This document shows, piece after piece, positions 53,198 to 64,000 of a stretch of 64,000 nucleotides of DNA; the stretch's first letter is position 1; every line of letters starts with the position of its first letter. Below the pieces are notes generated by a model. That model did not search any database and was not told the origin of the DNA. It saw only the letters and a program-made list of their open reading frames with translations. A program made the position numbers and the translations under genes. The DNA comes from Petrosia ficiformis. Taxonomy: Eukaryota > Porifera > Demospongiae > Haplosclerida > Petrosiidae. The DNA lies in NCBI GenBank assembly GCA_947044365.1, contig OX345639.1, positions 6,877,718-6,941,717 on the forward strand, written 5' to 3'.

Positions 53198-55760
53198 CTG
53201 CATATTAAACAAAACAAAGAAACATAAAATATTGTATTAATAAATAGATAATTATAATTAGGCAACAGCATTTTATCATTGAGTGAATGAATGTTAGCAG
53301 ATAGTATAAAAAGACAATATTAATAACTATTCTGTCGCCTGCTATTAATGAAAATCAAACATTTAAGTTTACCCCAGCTTCATTGAATCTGAAACAAAAC
53401 ATTTCAAAGGATAGTTATTAAAGTCATAACATGATATCCTCCTGTCACATGCAGTATTAAATCAAAGCATAGGAATGTATGTTTATTGGCATTGTTAACC
53501 ATAACAGTAAGTAAAATCATACAACAATGAAACGTGTAATTAAACAATGATGTTGATAATGTCACCATTGTCATGGTATTTCCTAGATTGATGACAATAA
53601 GAATTTTAATTTGTTAGATCCTAGAGTTAATTGAAATACCGAAGATGGTGAGAGGGCCATAAATATACATACACCCAGGTGCATAAGAACTACAAGGTCA
53701 AAGAATTTCATAATTTCAATAATGAAGTGCCTATCTACCACATTCTTGGCCCAGGGACATTAGAGCATCCTGGCTAAAGGATATTAGAACACTATTGGGA
53801 AGTAGCACTGTTTATATAAACTGTTAATTACATCCTCCAGTGCAGTGCTGGTGTATGAGATTTATTGCTCTCAGGTTTGGTCTCAGGCCAATGCAGTACT
53901 TAGGTTCATCTCATTCTGATTAGCCTCCCTTCAGCAATAGTTCTTACAGAATACTCCAAGCGTCATTACACTTATGCACTATGATAGTACACCCTGAACA
54001 TTTTCTCTCTGTTGCATGGAAGTAATTAATTCCAATAGATCACCCTAGCAGTATGTTATACTGTATGTACTGTGATAGTATTCCTACAAAAATATTCTCT
54101 CATGAAGCTTGTGAACTACATTATTTCCACAACCTCTTTCAGAGCCACTTTCCTTCACAGTATAAGCATGTTAATTCTTATACACTTTCATAGAGGCAGT
54201 GAGTGCGTGCATGTGCTAAAGACTCTTAGTCATAGCAATACAGTACTCCCTCCAACATAAAAAAGTGTCTATATAGATCTAATACTTATAATTATATAAT
54301 TTTGTAAATAATAGTATAATAATTATTGTTATTATACACAGTAATGATGTGAAAGAATTCATCTGTCCACCATCACATGAACTATATATTTAACCAGTAG
54401 CCTATCATAAACTTAACTTGTACACATGATTGTGAAGCTTTCCCAGATCTTTAACTGTTGTTGAATCAGTTTTAACATATATATATTACATATATATATA
54501 TACATATTATATATATCTCCACTAGCAATCACATACAGATGCTTAATAGCCTGTTTCATGCCTATATATGAAGCTCACCTTTATCAATTCCACTGTCTTT
54601 TTGATACTGTAACATTGACTTGAAACATGCAAAATATATCTCTATACTGATAGGTATAATGATAGACCTGGATTGTAAAGCCTTCCAATGCATACTGTCT
54701 GAACCAGACACAGTTCACCATCTTCAAATTTGTTGACTCAGTTTTGTATATCTCCATATGCAATCTTCAGTTAACAGTTCAGTTACACCAGCTTAATAGC
54801 TTCAGTCTTCTGTTGTTGTTCGTCATCCAATCATTCAACTGTCTTTATAACATTGACTTGAGCCATGCAAAGTACATCTCTCTCTGTGTCTATACTGAGT
54901 ATATTCTGAATGGCCAAAACTGCTATATAGCCGGCATAATGGTCACAGTCAGTTGTGTGTAGTCTTGAAAATGATATCCTATATCTAAGCAAAACTACTT
55001 CAACATCATTGAAAGTATTTTTCTATGTGACCCACATCCAGTAAAAATGTTATTACATCATGTACCAAACTGACTAAAAGTGACACCAGCCTCAAAATAG
55101 ATTTGCTGTGAGAAGATATATCTGATGCTACAAGTTGTAGAACAGCTTTAGAGTTATCAGGAAGAAAAGAAAAAAGCACAGGAAGAACAAGTGTATATAG
55201 AGAAAAAAAACATCCCTATATTTGCTTTGTGATGACTATGTATTAAGCATTGCTGATGGCACTAGTGTCTCTACCTTTCTGTGTACTCCTGGGGCCTGAA
55301 GACGTAAGTGTAAGCCTAATTGCAGTCTAAATACACAGATGTCTGATGAACTGACTGAGGTACTCCTTCAAGGTTCTAAATGATGACTTCCTCGTGTCTG
55401 AAACTCAACAACTTATCATACTTACTTGTTAAAGATTCTTGCATAATATCTATACTGTTTCTCTGCTATATACAGCAGTTATTAGCAGTTTTACATCCTT
55501 TCTGAATCTTCAGTTTTGACGATGGTCAAGTTAGTAAACATGAGTTGTGATAAAATTCTAAATGAGGTAAGTTTTGTGTATGATAAAATGTGAAAATAGA
55601 GAGGTTTTTATATGTTCAGTGCTGAAAGTCTCTTTTCGAGTTGGAGGTTGCCCGAGATAGCTACTGGTTTGGGATTTAGCTTGTAAATGCTTCAAGATGA
55701 CCATCTTTATCATGATAGTTTGAATAATAAAGTATTGCTAAGTAATAATAGGCAAAAACA
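53198..55760. other. Long spacer with a diverged duplication
   Basis: No gene recognised; upstream TARBP1 exons were looked for. 54,480-54,660 and 54,740-54,905 share words (TTAACATTGACTTGA-like, CATGCAAARTAYATCTCT, CTATACTGA), an old direct duplication. 55,186-55,222 (AGAGAAAAAAAACATCCCTA) is an inverted copy of 57,835-57,870. Confidence 0.5.
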
Positions 55761-55767
55761 AGCATGA

Positions 55768-55910
55768 TTTGATAAATTTATTATCGCACAGATACCCGGG
55801 AAATATTACTCGTTGGATACAGCGTGCCACTCGTCCTTCGGACTCGTGGCAACGCTGTATCCAACTCGTAATATTTCCCAGTATCTGTGCGATAATATAT
55901 ATTTATCAAA
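55768..55910. mobile_element. 143-bp near-perfect palindrome with CCTTCGG apex
   Basis: Arms run TTTGATAAATTTATTATCGC ... GATACAGCGTGCCAC and back GTGGCAACGCTGTATCC ... GCGATAATATATATTTATCA. The centre is TCGTCCTTCGGACTC. Only a few mismatches occur. No coding content and no clear target duplication. Confidence 0.85.
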
Positions 55911-55989
55911 CAATGTTTACCATAGAAACAACGAATCCATACATTTTCAATTAGACATTCAAATCACGCACTATGACAATATTTTCATA

Positions 55990-57452
55990 TACATTAAACC
56001 CCGTGGAAAGCAATTATAGGGATAGTCTCGTTCGTACCCAGACTGTCACGCCCCACGGCGAAAATGTTTTTCGCCGTGGGGCGTGACAGTCTGGGTACGA
56101 GACTATTATAGGGATGGCCCTACGGGCCATAAAAAACAACAGCGGCATAATAACAATGGAATCTTTGAGTTAATTTGATTGGTTAAAAGGAGTGGAAAAA
56201 AAGGCGGGAAAATTCAGTATAATTATTAAAAAAAGCGGTGAACTCCAGCATGTGACATTGAGAATTTGAGATTGAAGAACTGAGACCAGGAAGAGGTGGA
56301 TCAAGACTGCGCAAGACCTAGAAGAAGTTGATCAAGACTTTGCAAGACCAAGAAGAAGTGGATAGATGGATCATCAAAATTTCAAGAAACAAGACCTTAG
56401 ATGAGGCTTAGAAGCAATGTCTATACCGATGCCTAGCCGGTTGGGAACGCCGAAGTCACTATGGATTATTATACTACAACCACAGGTCAATCTTTCCATG
56501 CGTGTGTCACTATAATTTATGTAAAAAAAAGTATACTGTATAATTTGCATGCTGTTTTTCTCTCTTTATACAGGTACTCTACCTATCCACTCTCTTCAGT
56601 CTCTCTTCAAATGTGAGTTTACTTTCTGTGTCTAATTCTCTTTTCTACTCTATTTTTTTTTTTCATTCTTTGTTAATTTTTTGTACTACTTTTCCTTCCA
56701 CACAGGTCTGTTTCTGTGATTTGTTGTAGCTTATGTGCTTGGAATTCGTGTACTCATTTGTCTTCCATTCCTACAATCAGGGTTGGCTAGCCTAGCCACC
56801 TGTGGTGACTAGTCCAGCCCTTTTTGTAGGAGTGCAGGACAATGATGCCCAGGTTGGGGACGCCGGAGGTCTCTTCAAGACATTAGATCCAGCTCTGTGG
56901 GGGGTAGTTCTCATCCAGTGTTCCAGTTCTTATCTATCTCGTCCAGTGCTCCAGTTCCAGTCTACCTCATCCAGTGCTCGAGTTTCAATCTACTGCTCCA
57001 GTTTCAATCTACCTCATCCATTACTCCAGTGCAGAAGACAATAATTTTTCTTTAAGCTTATTGTTGTAAGTTTATTCTGTACATTTTAGAAAATTTCTCA
57101 AAATCTTTTAATGTAATATTTCACAATAATATACACAACTATTGTTCTTAATGTATGTAATAATGTAATAATATACACCACTTGTGTATTACACTATTCT
57201 ATTCTACACTATTTCTTTACTATTATTTCACACATTATTATTACTATCTCCATTATAATGTTTATATATACATGTTTTTTCTATATAAACAACACATTTT
57301 TTAATATTTCGCAATACAATATTTTTCGATATTATTTCTTTACCTACACTACTATTATTAGTATAATAAATTATTTTTCTTAGTGTATTACACTATTCTA
57401 TATTATTATGGCCCGCAGGGCCATCCCTATGATTGCTTTCCCACGGGTTCGA
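55990..57452. mobile_element. ~1.46-kb composite element with inverted ends
   Basis: The left end (CCCCGTGGAAAGCAATTATA, then GGGATGGCCCTACGGGCCAT after the nested hairpin) is the reverse complement of the right end (ATGGCCCGCAGGGCCATCCC, TATGATTGCTTTCCCACGGG). The interior holds tandem-like AAGAAGTGGATCAAGACT words at 56,290-56,370, TCCAGTTYCARTCTACCTCA words at 56,930-57,030, and AT-rich flanks. No transposase frame is seen, so it is nonautonomous or degraded. Confidence 0.6.
56024..56104. mobile_element. 81-bp GC-rich hairpin insertion with 11-bp target duplication
   Basis: Arms AGTCTCG(TTC)GTACCCAGAC, TGTCACGCCCCACGGCGAAA and their exact complements meet at a 2-3 nt loop. The only break is the extra TTC on the left. 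The 11-bp ATTATAGGGAT stands on both sides (56,013-56,023 and 56,105-56,115), and the interrupted end of the host element is intact in its inverted partner near 57,422. It is far more GC-rich than its surroundings. Confidence 0.85.
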
Positions 57453-58439
57453 TGTATGTTTATATATATATTTGCTTGTGTCCACTTACGCGAGTATGCG
57501 TTGTATACGTAGTTAAAAAAGTTACATCATTCCCGGGGGCTCGGTCAATTAATGGGCGTGGCGCGTAAAAGAACGCGCGATCATTGATCAAGCTCTACAC
57601 AGCAGCAGAAAGAAATCTGTGTAGCTTACGTAGAAACTGGAACTAATAGCTAGCTATTCTGCCTGAAATATATTCCTAAAGTTCTACAAGGTCCTTTGAA
57701 AGGTCAGGAGAGTAGATAATCAAAATAATAAGCTGTTGTCTTTCATGCTTGATAAAGTCAGCCATGATTACCGAATGCTGGACACCACAAAGCAGTCATA
57801 GAGATACGTTTATCTTTACTTAAATTTGTAAAGCAATCATAGGGATGTTTTTTTTCTCTATATACACTTGTTTTTCTACTACAATTCTACACAATATTTA
57901 TTTATTTGTTATACACAACTAACGTAATTATTCTTTTTGTGCATGTTTCATAGTATTTTTCAAAATCTTATAATTATACACAATAAATTATAATAATAAC
58001 TATTTAGAAAAATAATTATCACAAAATAAATATTACAAACAATAAAAATAGTGGTATATACATTACTAATTTTGTAATAATAATAAATTATTACACAATA
58101 ATAATATATTATTTGTGTTATTAATTATACTTTTATAAATATGTGTTATTAGTTACTAAATGAACTACATGTTATTAAACTATTAATAATTATGGTCCAG
58201 TTCCATCCATTACTCCAGCGCAGAAGACTGAATATCTTGTGACTTTATTTCTATTTTTGTACATTTTTTTCTTTCAAATTTCATTGTTTTTCTATAATTA
58301 TATAATTATATCAGTGATTCATCTTATGCATCAGCTAGGCATATTAATATAAAAGCTTGCTACTGGAAGGAAAACAAAAATCAATGATGAATAGAGCCAG
58401 AACGACATACCACCTGTTGTTGTACATATGGATATATAC
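57453..58439. other. Spacer, repeat-derived
   Basis: 57,520-57,600 is unusually GC-rich (CGCGTAAAAGAACGCGCGAT palindrome). 57,835-57,870 is the inverted partner of 55,186-55,222. 57,900-58,190 is AT-rich with no gene. Confidence 0.5.
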
Positions 58440-58536
58440 CTCTTGCACTTTAAACAATTGTATAGTCCGGTTTGTTTCAACTTTGTAAATGATTTCCTTG
58501 GGCTGTCAAATGTCACAAGGGTACGTATGACATACT
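58440..58536 (-). other. Possible TRM1-family exon
   Basis: Bounded by TTTAAG| and |GTATAT, it encodes 31 codons including EYVIRTLVTFDSPRKSFTKL and GLYNCLKCK. The pattern aromatic-[VI]-R-x-[LF]-V-x-x-x-x-S-P-x-x-x-K ... Y-x-C-x-x-C resembles the tRNA m2,2G26 methyltransferase TRM1 (YVRVFVRV...K...YxCxxC). The phase is also compatible with the exon ending at 59,573 upstream. Neither neighbour confirms the assignment; splice sites are weak. Confidence 0.4.
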
Positions 58537-59572
58537 CTTAAATGGATGATCTCTTACATGTCATCTTCAACACATAAAACACCTACTGTCTCCACTAGCT
58601 ATCCTATATACAATCGTTCAACATGTTCTCGATAATTATGTACATTGAGCAAACGCTCCGCCCACCCTCTCAGAACACTTGTAACTACAACTAATCCCGA
58701 TATTTTAGTTCACAGAAAATATTTTCAAATGCAATAGAAATTTGGAAACACTTAGTAATAATAATGTGATAAAATTAAATAATAAGTCTAATAGAAGTAT
58801 CATATGTGATATTGACAGGTACTATGTTATTATATTATAAAATAATTGGATAATATATTATTATTGTATAACACAATAGTCAAATCCTTTTATTAAACTC
58901 CATCTACTGTGCTTGAAAAAAAAACGACAAACAAGAAATTAAGGCCAAATGCCAATATAATATAATATATAGATATCTGTTGAGACATAAATATTACAAA
59001 CAGACAAGAGTGATGTGAAAAAAAATTATAAGATTCAAAGCATTGTGTGCTGACCATGGTTAGTGCTGGAGGCTGGATAATTTGCTGATGGTGGCATTTA
59101 GTTAAATATTAATTGTAGTGATTTAAGCATTTATACTACTGTGGATATACTCGATTCTGTGGAGTAAATGGATTATTATAATTATAAGTGAATATATCGA
59201 AAAATGGTTGAATGGATGAGGGATAAGTAAATGGAATTGTAATTGAGATGAAAAGACAGACAAGTAAATGAATTTGTAGAATGGCATGGATATTAGATAA
59301 AAGATGGATGAATGAATTGATAGATACACACCTACATGTATATGGAATAAAATATCTAATACAAATTATAGCAGGACACTCAGAATCAAGGACACGTCCA
59401 TACTGATGTATAGGGGTGAGGATTTTAGACTACACTTATCTCATGTCATGTATTATGAACCAATAATTTATTATTAAATTATGGAATATCCCTATTTTTT
59501 TCTTCTTTAAAATCCTAAGGTGTCCTTTTGTAATGAGGTTCCACTTTAACACATTTCATAATCAACACTCAC
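58537..59572. other. Spacer/intron, no gene recognised
   Basis: AT-rich with AATAATAT runs at 58,750-58,870. A 68-codon minus ORF at 59,123 is low complexity. Confidence 0.5.
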
Positions 59573-60365
59573 CAGTAGTCCTAATACGTGGAATTGAAGA
59601 GACATTCTCCTCTCCCTCTCTCAATCGATCACTACTACCATTACTACTGGTTCCATTACTATTGTCACCAGAAGTAAGATGAGGTGTATTCAATGAACCT
59701 TCCTCCCTCTCCTCCACATCTTCCTCATTTCCACTGTTTCTAACATTTCCTGTGAGTGATGTTATCACAGCTATACCTCTATCTGATGAAGGATCAGTCT
59801 CTGATAAGACAGACTGTAACGATTCTAAATGACGACTCTCTTCACTCTCCATAGATGAATCTAAATCAAAGGATCGTGATTCTTGTTCTAGTGAAGGTTG
59901 TGACAGTAGAGGAGGGAGTGATAGAGACGTTTCATCTTCGTCGTCTTCTTCATCTTGTTGACGATCTTGTACATTAACACTAGTTACAGTATGTGTTACA
60001 GGTGCTGACATGATTACAAGCATACCAGAGGCACCAGATGATTGTCTGTCACCTGTTTGAGGGTTGATAGTTAATTGAGAATCTTGATCAACAGGGAGAC
60101 CAACTGAGAGAGCAGATAGAGAGACAGCTGCTTCCAAACGATCTACACTACCACTGTTCTCTTCTTGTGAAGAAGAGTCTGGATCCAACATTTCAAGAGC
60201 CTGTAAATCTGATTCTGAAATAGGTCTAGAGAGTCTTTCATAACTTCCTTGTGTCTCCATTCCTTCATCTTCATCATCATCATCTTCATCTTCCTCTTCT
60301 TCGTCGTCGTCGTCTTCTTTCTCCTCATCATCTCTGGTATCTTCTGTAATCCCATTTTGAGTTAT
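59573..60365 (-). CDS. Acidic, Ser-rich protein exon, unassigned
   Basis: One long exon bounded by acceptor TTTTTTTCTAAG| (60,366) and donor |GTGAGT (59,572), open throughout for about 264 codons. It begins ITQNGITEDTRDDEEKE, passes through an uninterrupted Asp/Glu run of about 20 residues, then METQGSYERLSRPISESDLQ and a Ser/Asp/Glu-rich, low-hydrophobicity remainder ending SSIPRIRTTG. No domain recognised; probably intrinsically disordered. The first methionine is residue 36, so either translation starts at 60,260 or an upstream exon supplies the start. It follows WDR26 on the same strand by about 500 bp. It ends in phase 1, so at least one more exon exists downstream. Confidence 0.7.
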
Positions 60366-60880
60366 CTTAGAAAAAAAGACTCAATAATAATTATTATAAC
60401 TTTCAAAACAGTCATTACATGTACACAGTGTTAGACACACACGTGTAATCACGAGAATTGAAATAAAGGAAAATTGGGCATGCAGTATGTGAAACGTATG
60501 AACACAATACCCACAACTACAAGCGCTATATTAAGTGTAATTCGCACAGCATAGCTGCACTAATTAATTGATGATCTAGTGTAATGACACACTCACAAAG
60601 CACATGTTGACTGATCAACCAATGAAGAAGCAGATCAGACAACTGACAATCTTCATTTTGAGTATGGGATTTTAAGAAGGGAATAGAGAGTGACTATTGG
60701 TTTTAGGAAAGGCATTTATGGTTTCAAAAGACAGGACATCAATGAAATTTGATATCTAAGAAGCTTATTAATAGTTCTTCCTAAATATCAAATTTCATAA
60801 AATGGTGGAATGATGACTGATTGAGGGTAAGCATTTGATCCAAAGTATTTATGGGAAAGTGTCCATTATTGAAAATTAGG

Positions 60881-63800
60881 TCATACTTCTTGCTTGTGTT
60901 TCTTTCTCTCCTGAGTTTCCTTTTCCTTTGTTTTTTGTAGTTCTCTCTGATGTTTCATCTCACACTCTGTTCCCCAGAGTCTAATAGCACCTGGAAAGGA
61001 GAAAACATAATACACTCTTCTCTCCTTGTTTCAGTCCTCTAATCAATATTTTAAAGTCAAGAATACATAAAAGAGAAGGTGTGGTACATGTATTATAAAT
61101 TATTAGTATATTAGCCCCACTAAAAGCTCCATTCCATTTCAAACTGACCACTACCCTGCATCTTCCCCTGACTATCTTTTTTCTCTGGAAATACGGCCTT
61201 ACATCCATTTTATATACTGCAAAGGGTCACCATTTTTAATTGATAATGCAAAATAAATAAATAAATACATGTAAATAAATTATCACAATGCAGCGCTGTG
61301 CTCTAGGGACAACAGTAAGAGTGAACAGAATTATCATAACCACAGAAGATAAGCTAACAGATCATAGTCTATTAGTAGATGTTGCTGTAGCAGACTGTAA
61401 AGTAGAATCACATTTAGTTGAAACTGAGCTCGTTATAAATTCATAGTTTTAAATTCTCCAGCATTCATATTTTTGCTTGGATATGCAATGCTAAAATAGA
61501 ATCACATTAAAAGGGAACTGAGCTTATTATAAATTACAATGAGACAGAGGTTCTTTTGCATGAACATAGTGGAATTACCCAAAGTCAAACTGATTCATAA
61601 ACAGTGTGATTACTATAGTGATTGAACCCATAGTACATGTAGCATACAAGCTACATTAAAGGATATGAGATCACACTCTTTGTAATACAAGACTGCTACA
61701 TGATAGCACAATACAGATCAGGTAAATTGTTTGAAGTGAGATGTGATTATTAAAACCAGCAGTCTGACAACAACACATCAATAATGACCAAATAAGGAGA
61801 CCCTTATTGGTCATTACTATAATTGTGTCTAACATCTTTCATTGGTAGTTGGTTAGTCCTTATTAAGGCTATATATATATCATATATCAATAATGACCAA
61901 ATAAGGAGACCCTTATTGGTCATTATTAACTCTTGTCCACGTTAACAGAGCGGAGGGTTACTGTAATAATTTTGTCTGTTTGTCTATTGCCAAAATTCCA
62001 GTGAACCTACAAACATTGGCACTTTGAAAATACTACCAGCAGACGTCAAATCATACAAGGATCAAAAGCAACAATAGGCTTTTGCTAAAACCTTACTGTT
62101 TGAAAGTTATGACAATTTTCACAGTCACCGTTTAACAACTTTCAGATGACATCTGGTAGCAAACGAGTTCACTGAAACACAGCTCATCTTGCTTGAAGCC
62201 TATTGCTGTGGAATCACAGCTTGAAATGAAGTACAATTGAATTAGTGGCTGCTACAACTTCGAGCTGGCTCTAAGCTTTTTGCCATGACTGGCAATTTCT
62301 AGCTCCACCCATTTATTTCATCCATGTGATTGAAGCGGTTTTCAGGTCTGAATTTTAACACTGCATTTGTAATCTTATACTATATAGCTAGTAGGACTTG
62401 GAGTGTAAGTTGTAATGCACACACGCACACACAAATATAATATAATCTCAGTATAATTACTAAATCATTCTCAAGTTGTTTCTCAAATCACACTTGTGGT
62501 GAGGGTTCTGCACTGTGAGTGCATTCATTGATATATTTAAGTCTAACATCTTTCATTGGTTAGTCCTTATTTAGGCTGAAAGATTTTTTTAAAGCTACCA
62601 ATAGATACTACATGTATCAGTTTTATGCAATACTTACAATCATCACTTCCTGATGCTATCATACTGTGATGTACTGGATTCCAACAAACACAATTAACAG
62701 TGCGTGAATGACCTTGTAGTACAACAACAGGAGTCTCACGTTTCTGATTCCATACATACACATGATGATCTGAAGTGAGGAACATGAATATGTGTCAGTA
62801 AACTTAGTAAAGGATCAATTGGTTGTGTACCCAACAGAGTTTAATAACCAGGGACTGTAATAACAATAACAGTAGTTATTTGATTAACTGGCCACACCCT
62901 CATGTGTAATCACGCCCACTTTGTTGTACTGCGAGCAGACAAACACTATAATTCCCGTTATTTGCAGACAGTAAGAGGACTATCTAGACATGTAAACCAG
63001 TTAGCAAACAGAAGTTGAGGTACTTGGCCAGAAATTTAATTTTACATGCACTTAATTGATTTAATTACAGTATATGTGAATAAAATGTACACCATACACT
63101 ACAGTAGTTACTAAGTACATGTAGTTTCATTTTCCCGCTACAGTATTTCAACAGTAGTTTTAACAGCAATTGCTGTACATGTCCACAGTAGTGAGACAAT
63201 AATTACTATACTATACTGACAGTAGAAATAACTGTTACTGTAGGGTGACATTTTATTGACATGTACTGTAACTGGTTATTACAAAATTTAAATAATCAGT
63301 TAATTAACTGTTTTTTGTAACCAGTACACAGCTCTAAAATATGATCAAATGAATAACTTTAAATGCTCAATTTTATAGAAGCCAATTAAATTTGGTATCC
63401 CAGACAACAACTATTGCGACAAATAATTTAGTTGTGATCTTATACAGAGTTTAAAGATAAATATTTGATCTAATTAACCTATTATCCTTTTAGAGAGATA
63501 TACAAGCACATGCACATGTAGGATTAAACACAGATCAACAGAAACTGTAGAGTAGTATACAATTAAGGGATGTATAATTACATAGATAACATTCCAGAGT
63601 GAATTATTTGGCAAAGCATGCTTCTTAAATCATTTATGAGTGGAAATACATTATACATATTCCTTACCTTCACTACCGCTAGCTATGAAGGAATCATTTA
63701 CTCCAAAACATGAATGTATGGTATAGAATCCCTGTGTAACACCTTGAAAACGATGTACTATACATCTGTCTGATAGGTCCCACATGTGAACACCCTGTAA

Positions 63801-64000
63801 GAATGTATGTACATTGTATAAATTATAGTATAGTACATTATGTACATGCACACATACACACGTTATAATTATGCTATGCAAATTTAATCTATGTTGTACA
63901 TAACTATTACACACACCTGACTGGCTACATTGAGAAGAGCATAGCGAGCATCTTTAGACAGTGACAAAGCCATAATAGGATGTTCTTCTTTGACTCTATG
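60881..64000 (-). CDS. WDR26: WDR26, C-terminal WD40 exons (5' part outside window)
   Basis: WDR26 is the WD40 subunit of the CTLH/GID E3 ubiquitin ligase. Exons 64000(+)-63917, 63794-63668, 62769-62638 and 60990-60881 are all GT-AG and phase-matched. They encode [24 protein letters not shown] and [38 protein letters not shown]...[46 protein letters not shown] and, in the last exon, [20 protein letters not shown] to the stop TGA at 60,881. Vertebrate WDR26 has [47 protein letters not shown] and GHTRTVNCVSWNP in the same order. The last ~25 residues form a charged Lys/Glu helix not found in vertebrates. Confidence 0.93.
61170..61260 (+). repeat. Dispersed repeat in WDR26 intron (family of 36,500)
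   Basis: GGAAATACGGCCTTACATCC and CACCATTTTTAATTGATAAT match the copies at 36,540-36,600 and, inverted, 45,380-45,450. Confidence 0.6.
61776..61930. repeat. Two identical small hairpins
   Basis: TCAATAATGACCAAATAAGG followed by AGACCCTTATTGGTCATTA forms a 15-bp stem. The whole unit occurs at 61,779-61,818 and again at 61,887-61,926, about 108 bp apart. Lies in the WDR26 intron. Confidence 0.8.
61940..62345 (+). repeat. Dispersed repeat, second copy (family of 9,060-9,835)
   Basis: Begins GCGGAGGGTTACTGTAATAA, then TTTTGTCTGTTTGTCT, ACAAGGATCAAAAG, AAAGTTATGACAATTTTCAC. This is the same order as the minus strand of 9,590-9,830. It sits within the large WDR26 intron between 60,990 and 62,638. 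Confidence 0.6.

Noticed and set aside
60249..60434. Plus-strand Phe/Val-rich ORF suggesting a membrane peptide
   Set aside because: It is the complement of the poly-acidic run of the minus-strand exon at 59,573-60,365.

Overview
This is a eukaryotic, AT-rich window with compact multi-exon genes, short GT-AG introns, abundant palindromes and small DNA transposons. It reads as an invertebrate metazoan. A demosponge of the Amphimedon/Halichondria type is my best guess, from the laccase-like oxidase family, the short introns and the style of the palindromic repeats. No mitochondrial, bacterial, viral or CRISPR sequence was seen.

Left part (1-34,260): a tandem array of five laccase-like multicopper oxidase (MCO) genes, all on the minus strand with essentially intronless ORFs. 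They are MCO1 (1-1,633, 3' end outside the window), MCO2 (10,639-13,041), MCO3 (21,552-23,780), MCO4 (26,102-28,450) and MCO5 (30,965-33,223). A broken fifth-copy relic, only the signal-peptide start, lies at 28,746-28,841. All four complete genes keep the four copper-binding motifs but differ completely at the C-terminus: acidic Asn/Asp repeat, short hydrophobic end, transmembrane segment with Cys-rich tail, Gly-Ser repeat. The spacers are themselves duplicated. 1,634-7,400 matches 13,042-19,320, and 19,741-21,540 matches 29,880-30,960. Insertions can therefore be read directly against paralogous empty sites. At least five hAT-like elements with 8-bp target-site duplications were found this way, two of them carrying remnants of a BED zinc finger.

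Middle (34,260-50,800): a broken kinetochore gene, KNTC1/Rod. Fifteen phase-consistent plus-strand exons (35,270-42,920) encode the C-terminal ~504 residues. Exons for the N-terminal beta-propeller lie on the minus strand (50,775-48,772), facing the C-terminal part. A second, partial N-terminal copy lies on the plus strand at 44,694-45,072. The central ~1,300 residues of the protein are not visible.

Right part (50,800-64,000): a secreted EGF-CUB-CUB protein (50,973-52,609, plus); a lone terminal exon of the tRNA 2'-O-methyltransferase TARBP1 (53,062-53,197, minus); a region of nested palindromic elements (55,768-57,450), including an 81-bp near-perfect hairpin with an 11-bp target-site duplication; a possible TRM1-family exon (58,440-58,536, minus); an unassigned acidic Ser-rich protein (59,573-60,365, minus); and the last exons of WDR26 (60,881-64,000, minus, 5' part outside the window).

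The MCOs are probably extracellular or membrane-tethered oxidases and work as a paralogous family. The other genes are unrelated housekeeping or secreted genes that do not form a pathway with them.
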